From Owenia fusiformis (lineage: Eukaryota > Annelida > Polychaeta > Sabellida > Oweniidae), in NCBI GenBank assembly GCA_903813345.2, contig CAIIXF020000004.1, forward strand, positions 29,081,985 through 29,145,984: 64,000 nucleotides of DNA, written 5' to 3'. This document shows, piece after piece, positions 58,588 through 64,000 of the stretch (positions are counted from its first letter, which is position 1; the number at the start of each line of letters is the position of its first letter). The position numbers were made by a program, and so were the translations under genes. The notes under the pieces were generated by a model that was not told the origin of the DNA, did not search any database, and was given only the letters and a program-made list of their open reading frames with translations.

Positions 58588-58830
58588 CTCTTTTCAAAAT
58601 CAGTGTTCCAGGAAGTTGACAAGACCAGTTCTTTATCTGTGCTATCACTATTATCACCTACATCACCGTTTATGTCTTCTAAATCAGTGTCCCTCAATGA
58701 GGATATATTACTTAAGCTGTTACCGAGACTTTGTTTATCTGATAAGGATGATGTTGATATTATTGTGTCTGCAAGTGGCTGTGCATTTACAGAAATGATA
58801 TATTCTACAATGTAGGCTCCTGGGTTCTTC
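58588..58830 (-). CDS. probable exon, Ser/Asp-rich
   Basis: Bounded on the minus strand by CATCTGCCAG acceptor and a GAAAAGAG|GTAAATC donor near 58588. Encodes about 80 residues starting K-N-P-G-A-Y-I-V-E-Y-I-I and becoming rich in Ser, Asp and Leu (T-D-L-E-D-I-N-G-D-V-G-D-N-S). Unknown family. Confidence 0.4.
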
Positions 58831-59100
58831 TGGCAGATGAGTTGGCGCACCTAGCTGGCGCAGCCGATGCCTGGGGGCGCGAAGATGGGACGATCCCTGT
58901 GGTGTGTTGTCTTGTGTGAAAGTCCCACCCCACAGAGCCTAGGGCGCGGAACCCGCAGCCTCTCTCTTGGCAGAAATGCTCCTCATGCATTTCCCTAAAA
59001 TGTCTGTTTAGGTCATCCAGAGAATGGGTCTTTGCGCCTCAAGGGCGCATCGGCCAGACTTCCTCGCCACCCCTATAGTATTTCACCCTGGCCTTGCACT
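58830..59100 (-). pseudogene. C2H2 zinc-finger exon remnant
   Basis: A GC-rich minus-strand stretch reads V-K-Y-Y-R-G-G-E-E-V-W, a stop near 59046, D-D-L-N-R-H-F-R-E-M-H, and then F-C-Q-E-R-G-C, twelve residues, H-T-R-Q-H, a C-x4-C-x12-H-x3-H finger. The L-N-R-H...M-H part is the second half of a preceding finger whose cysteines are lost at the stop. Confidence 0.55.
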
Positions 59101-59157
59101 CCTGGAAGTATTGAGAGAACAACTATACATAGATGAAAATTAGTATAGTTCATATCC

Positions 59158-59310
59158 TTCTAGCCAGCTAGGTTTTTTCCTAACACGTCTAGAGGAAGGG
59201 GGAAAGTTCTCATCTGCCACAGAGGGTGCCTCCAGAACTTCCTCACAGGGCTGGTCCACAGCAACAGACTCTTCCACCAGCTTATCTGCAATAGAGGGTG
59301 GCTCCGCAAT
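59158..59310 (-). pseudogene. possible pol-tail-like segment upstream of the zinc finger
   Basis: One minus-strand frame reads V-E-E-S-V-A-V-D, A-P-S-V-A-D-E-N, P-S-S-R-R-V-R-K-K-P-S-W-L-E-G-Y-E. An R-x-R-K-x-P-x-W-L segment after an acidic spacer is typical of the end of gypsy polyproteins, and a zinc finger follows downstream, as in the element at 1-5 kb. Short and uncertain. Confidence 0.35.
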
Positions 59311-59577
59311 TCATTTCTTAAATCTAGTGTGCTATACTTTTGCACAATTCAATGAGAAAATATGAATAAAGAGCACTTAGAAAATGAATAAGCCTTTTCA
59401 TTCTGACAATTCAATATTAAGCATGGGCGTTTTGGCGTAAACTGTTCATACGCCAACAATTTGGGAATTGATTTTGGAAAAACATTTAGCAAACCTCTAT
59501 TAAAAATGTGCACATGTAACAAAGTAGATTTGCTCATGTGAGGCCAAAATAAAAGTGGAGTGTTAATACTATATCAA

Positions 59578-59650
59578 GTCATTTGGGAATCGAACCCAAA
59601 CCAAGGAATGATAAGTTCCAAGGTAAGCCTATACAACTTGTAAGATATTT
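59578..59650 (-). tRNA. possible tRNA-like T arm (tRNA pseudogene or SINE fragment)
   Basis: Minus strand has TTTGGGTTCGATTCCCAAA, a good T arm with B-box GGTTCGATTCC. No convincing D arm or A box upstream, so a full tRNA is unlikely. Confidence 0.2.
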
Positions 59651-59925
59651 GTATAATCAAATCACTTTAATTTTGACATTTTTTTAACAAACTGGCCCCC
59701 TGCTTTTACAAGGACTTGGGACCTTCTAGCTAAGCTAGGTAACATTACCAGTTTGTTGGTGCTTATTATGTTGGTCACCAATAATGTTGTGGGTTGTGGA
59801 AGCAATTGTTATCAGGATGCTGTTGTTAAATCCGCTGGTCAATAATCATATCCATTGTGAAAGCAGTTGTTATCAGGATGCGTGGGCTATATATGCTAAT
59901 CAATAACCAGGTAGTTTGTGAAAGC

Positions 59926-60766
59926 AGTTATCCGAATATGTGTGTTGAAAGGGCTGGTCTGAAATCATAGTCCAGTTTCGTTTCTGGTTTCATCGTTGTT
60001 TGTAGGCAGCAGTGCTTTGGAACATTACGGCGGTTCATAGAGAATGTCAGCCTGAAAGAAAAAATAGCGTTATAAATGTCTCAATCGATTCACGTTCTCA
60101 TAACATTTTAAAAAACAATTAATGAAGTTATACTTTAAAGAGAAGAAAAATAAATTGAATAGAGTGCTATGGTTATGGAGGATCATAAAAATGAAGAGTT
60201 AAGAGATAGCTAAATACCGTGGTAATCAACGGTCATAAACAGTAATGATAAATTCCCATGAATGGATGTGTATATATTCAATTACCCTGTACATTTTAAA
60301 CTTAAATATAATGAATATGATGAAGTACACAAACAAAACATACGGTATATATATGCATATACATACCATGCGTATCAATATGCTGTGAGCGGCGGTTGCG
60401 TACAAGGAGATCCTGGCCTCAGGAACAGAAAGCCATTATCCGAATACGTGTGTTGAAAGGGCTGGTCTGAAATCATAGTCCGTTTTTAAAGCTGGTTTCG
60501 TTGTCGTTTGTGGGCACCAATACTTTGCAACATTACGGCGGATCGTAAAGAATGTCAGCCTGAAACAAAAAATAGCGTTATAAATGTCTCAATCTATTCA
60601 CGTTCTCATAACATTTTACAAAATAATTAATAAAGTTATACTTAAATTAGAAGAAAAATAAATTGAATAGAGTGCTTTGGCTATAGAGGATCATAATAAT
60701 TAAGAGTTAAGAGATAGCTAAATACTGTGGTAATCAAGGGTCATAAACAGTGATGATAAATTCCCT
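59926..60766 (-). repeat. ~340-bp tandem duplication containing the last exon of the following gene
   Basis: 59926-60258 and 60434-60766 align nearly throughout (CGTGTGTTGAAAGGGCTGG, CTGAAATCATAGTCC, AATAGCGTTATAAATGTCTC and on to GATGATAAATTCCC). Offset about 508. Each contains the 27-nt terminal exon described below. Confidence 0.9.
60025..60430 (-). pseudogene. duplicated last exons of the same gene (C' and D')
   Basis: D' 60051-60025 encodes A-D-I-L-Y-E-P-P and stop after a TTTCTTTCAG acceptor; C' (about 60425-60367) keeps only the last 20 codons of exon C (E-A-R-I-S-L-Y, I-R-M) before the same GTATGT donor. Between D and D' all three differences visible in the coding part fall at third codon positions, and only one changes an amino acid (Asp/Glu). 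C' has a stop just upstream, so this set can act only as alternative 3' ends, if at all. Confidence 0.6.
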
Positions 60767-62275
60767 TGGATAGATTGTATTAATTCAATATTCAAATACC
60801 GTGCTACACATAAAATTAGCAGCAATGGCATTGTCATGAACAAATTAGATTTATCATTGCACTGACTAATATATCATTCCATTACATCAAGATTCAATTA
60901 TAAATATATAAGAATATGTACATACGTCCCTGTAAATTTTTAACTTATTAAATATAATGAAGTACACGAACAAGAAATACAGTATATATATGTATATGTA
61001 TATACATACCATGCGCATCAGAAGGCCTTGAGCCACCGACAAGTACAAGGAAATTCTTGCCTCTCGTACGGCGTGCCAATTGGCAGATGTGGGCTCAGCT
61101 CTTATTATGAGTGTTAGCCTCGCCATGATTTCTAAAATATTACAAATAACATATAAGTAGATGGAGTTGCATTTACATAGACACCCAAAAGACAATATGT
61201 GTCTGCAAACAAAAAAGGAGGGTAATTTGTTGAACATTAGTCACTGTTATCATCAAAGATGTACACACTTACATGAAATGGCGTGATTTTTCTATTGCAC
61301 AGTTCTTGTGTTTATTGGTTAATACGGGCGAGCCATGCAACCAATTAGATTGTATAGATCTTACAATTACTAGCAATCTCGTGATATCAGCATGGCAACC
61401 CCCCTCATAACAACATAATAAAAAGAACAATTAGATAAAACAAAATTCATTTTAAATGAAAGTTTAATTGAAATGTTGATTCATTCTTTTTTTAAAGTTG
61501 ACCATGCTAGAAATTGTACTCCCACCCAACTCAAAGATACCAACGCCCCAGTAACATAGAATTAGGAAAAATGATACACGAGGCAGTTACAACGCTTAAA
61601 TACCTTGTCTTTTCGTCAGTGAAGACGTCCATGAGCTGCCTGTTCTTTCTCATATATCCCAGAATCATGTCTCTTGTCTCTTCCTCGCTCATTTCCGATA
61701 CTTGTAGTAGGATCTGCCATCAAAAGAAAATACATCTTTAGCTACATCATTATGAATCAAACTATTAATAGACACTTCAGTTAAATAAAAACCCAATTTT
61801 AAAATGAGCAAATATAGAATATATAACATTTGCTTTTTGGATTTCTTCCTGTTATCTAAAAGAAAAGAAGGCTATTCTTTCTCATGTTGGTTATAAATTA
61901 ATAACGCTGTCGTAACGTAACGTTTGATGTTTTTGTTTAAGTGTGGTTAAATTAACTCTACCATTATATCTGGAAAGAAACACACGGATCAGTATATTAA
62001 TAACAATTTTATATACCTCCTCTGTGTAGGCAAAAAGAATTGCGTACATCAAATGACTTTCATCGATGATATCAGGGAATTCATCCGTCATCACCTCCAG
62101 GTAAGTCCTCTCTATTCTTGCCGGCAATGGTCTGCATCCGATAAACATGCCAATCATTGATGACAAACGTCCAGATTTTACTCTCTGGAACATCGTTTTA
62201 TGGTGATTTATATCTTGTGTTGCCCCTTGTATACTGTCGCCTGTGAAATGTATATACACGCATCTCCTTTGGATC
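60533..62275 (-). CDS. multi-exon gene of unknown function (last four exons)
   Basis: Exon A 62275-62017 (about 86 codons, with I-G-M-F-I-G-C-R-P-L-P-A-R-I-E-R-T-Y, donor GTATAT), exon B 61713-61604 (I-L-L-Q-V-S-E-M-S-E-E-E-T-R-D-M, donor GTATTT), exon C 61202-61010 (contains M-A-R-L-T-L-I-I-R-A-E-P and Y-L-S-V-A-Q-G-L-L-M-R-M, acceptor TTGTTTGCAG, donor GTATGT), exon D 60559-60533 (A-D-I-L-Y-D-P-P, stop). Phases agree at A-B (0), B-C (2) and C-D (0), with no stops. A second, closer acceptor before C (ATTTTAG at 61136) would break the frame. An earlier exon is likely at 62991-62899 (Y-I-N-P-L-K-E-A-F-I-D-Y-M, donor GTAAGG), but its phase does not join A directly. Helical, soluble-looking; no family recognised. 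Confidence 0.6.
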
Positions 62276-62898
62276 CTAAAACCAGATTTTGATGGATGTT
62301 AGCCAGTTAAATCTCGTACAATAGAATACATGCACATAACATTAATCATGAACGTTATATATTAAAGGTAGTTGGACTAATATCCCATCACCGAATATAC
62401 TAGTTTTCGGCAATAATCATTCTTATCAATCAAGAGACTCGTCTTGATCACTTGTTAAGATGTTAGAGCAACAAGTATAAAAAAAACAAAAAAACATTTT
62501 GTATAATTAATTATCAATATAAGTTTTGGATAAAGAAATTTAATTGCAAATTAAAGCAAAAGTGCTAATTTCTAATGCATTGACATATACTTTAGTATAA
62601 TATATTACCAATATATCCATTTTTATGCATACAATTTAATGAACATAATAACAGTTTCTTATTTGTACAGGTATGTACCCAGTATGGTGTTCAAACTCCA
62701 AAGACCTTATTTTATTTTGTTTAGACTTTGAAATATTTTTGTACTTGTCTTGCCAAATTGTAAATGTGACTTATTGTTATTAGGCTGATTTTCGATATAT
62801 AGCAATTTATCTTGTGAAATTTATGTGGTTATTTTTCTGTTAACCTGGGGTCTTCGGAATAAATGGCTTGGTTTGACACCATAATGGAACCTGCCCTT
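62276..62898. other. intron-like AT-rich region
   Basis: No further exon recognised between the exon at 62991-62899 and exon A. Confidence 0.35.
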
Positions 62899-62991
62899 AC
62901 CTCTTCCTGGCCCCTATTGATTGTTATTCCCGTAGATGGGGACATGTAGTCAATAAAGGCCTCTTTGAGAGGGTTGATGTACGCGGAATCG
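62899..62991 (-). CDS. probable exon upstream of the unknown multi-exon gene
   Basis: Open from about 62991 (acceptor CGTATAAG is weak) to a strong GAG|GTAAGG donor: D-D-S-A-Y-I-N-P-L-K-E-A-F-I-D-Y-M-S-P-S, about 30 codons. Confidence 0.4.
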
Positions 62992-63188
62992 TCTACTTAT
63001 ACGGGGAACATTGAGTATGTACCTAGCTTAGTCATTAACAGATTTATTATTCAATTTACCTCACAACTTACTCTCTTATTTGGCTCACAATAGATGGCCT
63101 CAAAATGTATTATGTATAGCCTTGGTTGTTTGTTGATAAGAATATATCTGGTTTCAAGTTTGGCTATAAGTTTCTCTCCTGAGTCACT

Positions 63189-63425
63189 CTAAGTATTCAA
63201 TGCAGCGTTGAAAGGTGTGATATTTTTGTTACCGACAGCAATGTTGAGGTTAAAGCAAATGTCAATGGTTACATAACAATCTTGATATGCCATATATCTA
63301 CCTACTTTATAACTAGGAAATATCTTTACATTGTACAATGGACGAATAGCCTCATTTACCAAAGGAAAAACACATGAAATTGGTCTCTTCAGAATATTTG
63401 CTAGCATGTGCCCAAGTGAGCCCAA
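63189..63425 (-). CDS. open frame resembling a transposon-associated domain
   Basis: 78 codons on the minus strand with L-A-N-I-L-K-R-P-I-S-C-V-F-P, N-E-A-I-R-P-L-Y-N and G-R-Y-M-A-Y-Q-D-C-Y-V-T-I-D-I. The pattern of a leucine-rich helix, P-I-x-x-V-F-P and N-x-x-I-R-P-L recalls OTU/vertnin-like domains in transposon genes of aquatic invertebrates; low certainty. Upstream coding is in other frames in the duplicated segment. Confidence 0.35.
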   Translation of the reverse strand: MGSLGHMLANILKRPISCVFPLVNEAIRPLYNVKIFPSYKVGRYMAYQDCYVTIDICFNLNIAVGNKNITPFNAALNT

Positions 63426-63910
63426 ATATCTGTTGCTGTTGCCCTGATGTTTGTAGGATCATGATTATGAGCCCAACAGAAGTCAAATAAAATTTGTAGT
63501 TGTGATGTCATGGTGTTCTGAATCTCACAAATATGTGGACGGTTTTCATGATATAATTCAAATTTGAATAAGATTCACTAGCTGGTAAAATTCTCATTGC
63601 TGTGGCAAGTGTTTCATCAACTGTAAAACAGATATTTAAATGAATAGTATAAGACACTGTTGTCATCACTCAAGTGAGCCCAAATATCTGTTGTGAACAG
63701 TTTTTGTTGCTGTTGCCCTGATGTTTGTAAGATCATGATTATGAGCCCAACAGAAGTCAAATAAACTCTTCCTATTTGTAGTTGTGATGTCATGGTGTTC
63801 TGAATCTCACAAATATGTGGATGGTTTTCATGATATACGTAATTCAAAATTTGAATAAAGTCCACTAGCTGGTAAAATTCTGAGTGCTGTAGCAAGTGTT
63901 TCAACACCTG
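63409..63910. repeat. ~200-bp tandem duplication
   Basis: 63409-63625 and 63669-63910 share CAAGTGAGCCCAAATATCTG, CATGATTATGAGCCCAACAG, TGTAGTTGTGATGTCATGGT and CACTAGCTGGTAAAATTCT. Differences include small insertions (12 and 5 bp). Minus-strand coding in copy 2 is open for 100 codons but not in copy 1. Confidence 0.85.
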
Positions 63911-64000
63911 TAAGAACATATGATTGGTGATCCTCTCAATTCAATTAGAATATTATCAAGATATTGGACATTACTACACTGGATAAATATGGCTCAAATA

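Noticed and set aside
59578-59650. Calling a functional tRNA from the T-arm match
   Set aside because: No acceptable D arm, A box or acceptor stem pairing could be found; listed only as a low-confidence fragment.

Overview
The window is AT-rich eukaryotic DNA dominated by decayed transposable elements, minisatellites and recent local duplications, with a few short spliced genes. No bacterial features (operons, ribosome binding sites, CRISPR) are present. The element families (Ty3/gypsy elements with retropepsin-RT-integrase, hAT/DUF4371, THAP genes, CACTGGCGGAT- and TGGCTACGCCCCTG-ended miniature elements, CCCTAA-type repeats, P2X7-C-like exons) suggest a non-vertebrate metazoan, most likely a marine invertebrate such as a mollusc or other lophotrochozoan. 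That placement is inference; nothing here fixes the species. Most exons below were found by reading splice signals and codon phase by eye, because they are too short to stand out as open frames.

Layout. 1-6.05 kb: a 5'-truncated Ty3/gypsy element on + with protease, RT, integrase and a third ORF that is RS/Ser-His rich and carries a C2H2 finger, followed by a polypurine tract and 3' LTR. 6.06-12.93 kb: a 6.9-kb shell with CACTATG inverted ends and an AAG target duplication (CACTA-like), loaded with nested ~200-bp miniature elements. 13-16 kb: purine-rich and 15-bp minisatellites. 19.4-21.5 kb: broken DDE-type transposase gene with a PHD-like C-terminal finger. 21.9-22.3 kb: fold-back element with a 5-bp target duplication. 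26.1-28.6 kb: two identical 460-bp direct repeats around a telomere-like (CCTAAC) minisatellite. 28.7-31.65 kb (-): an intact two-exon THAP gene whose intron holds a gypsy gag-protease fragment. 32.7-33.6 kb: an 830-bp element with long inverted ends and a 9-bp target duplication. 33.8-34.2 and 47.2-47.3 kb: a 25-bp satellite at two sites. 35-37 and 47.5-48.5 kb (-): gypsy pol fragments.

37.2 and 48.8-49.8 kb (-): two copies of a P2X7-C-like zinc exon; the second belongs to a three-exon gene. 37.7-40.3 kb (-): a spliced gene or pseudogene joining an OTU-like motif to a hAT transposase domain. 41.5-42.8 kb (-): a transposase-like coding exon interrupted by a 29-bp minisatellite. 43.5-44.5 kb (-): a second DDE-like gene. 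52.5-54.9 kb (-): EGF-like and transmembrane exons, the latter in a threefold 172-bp tandem repeat. 57-59.4 kb (-): short exons, one with a C2H2 finger and one resembling a gypsy pol tail. 60.0-63.0 kb (-): a multi-exon gene of unknown function whose last exons are duplicated.

The genes do not form one pathway. The common theme is transposon-derived DNA-binding and catalytic domains (THAP, C2H2, PHD, hAT, DDE) in various stages of decay or possible reuse, with repeated local duplication of single exons.
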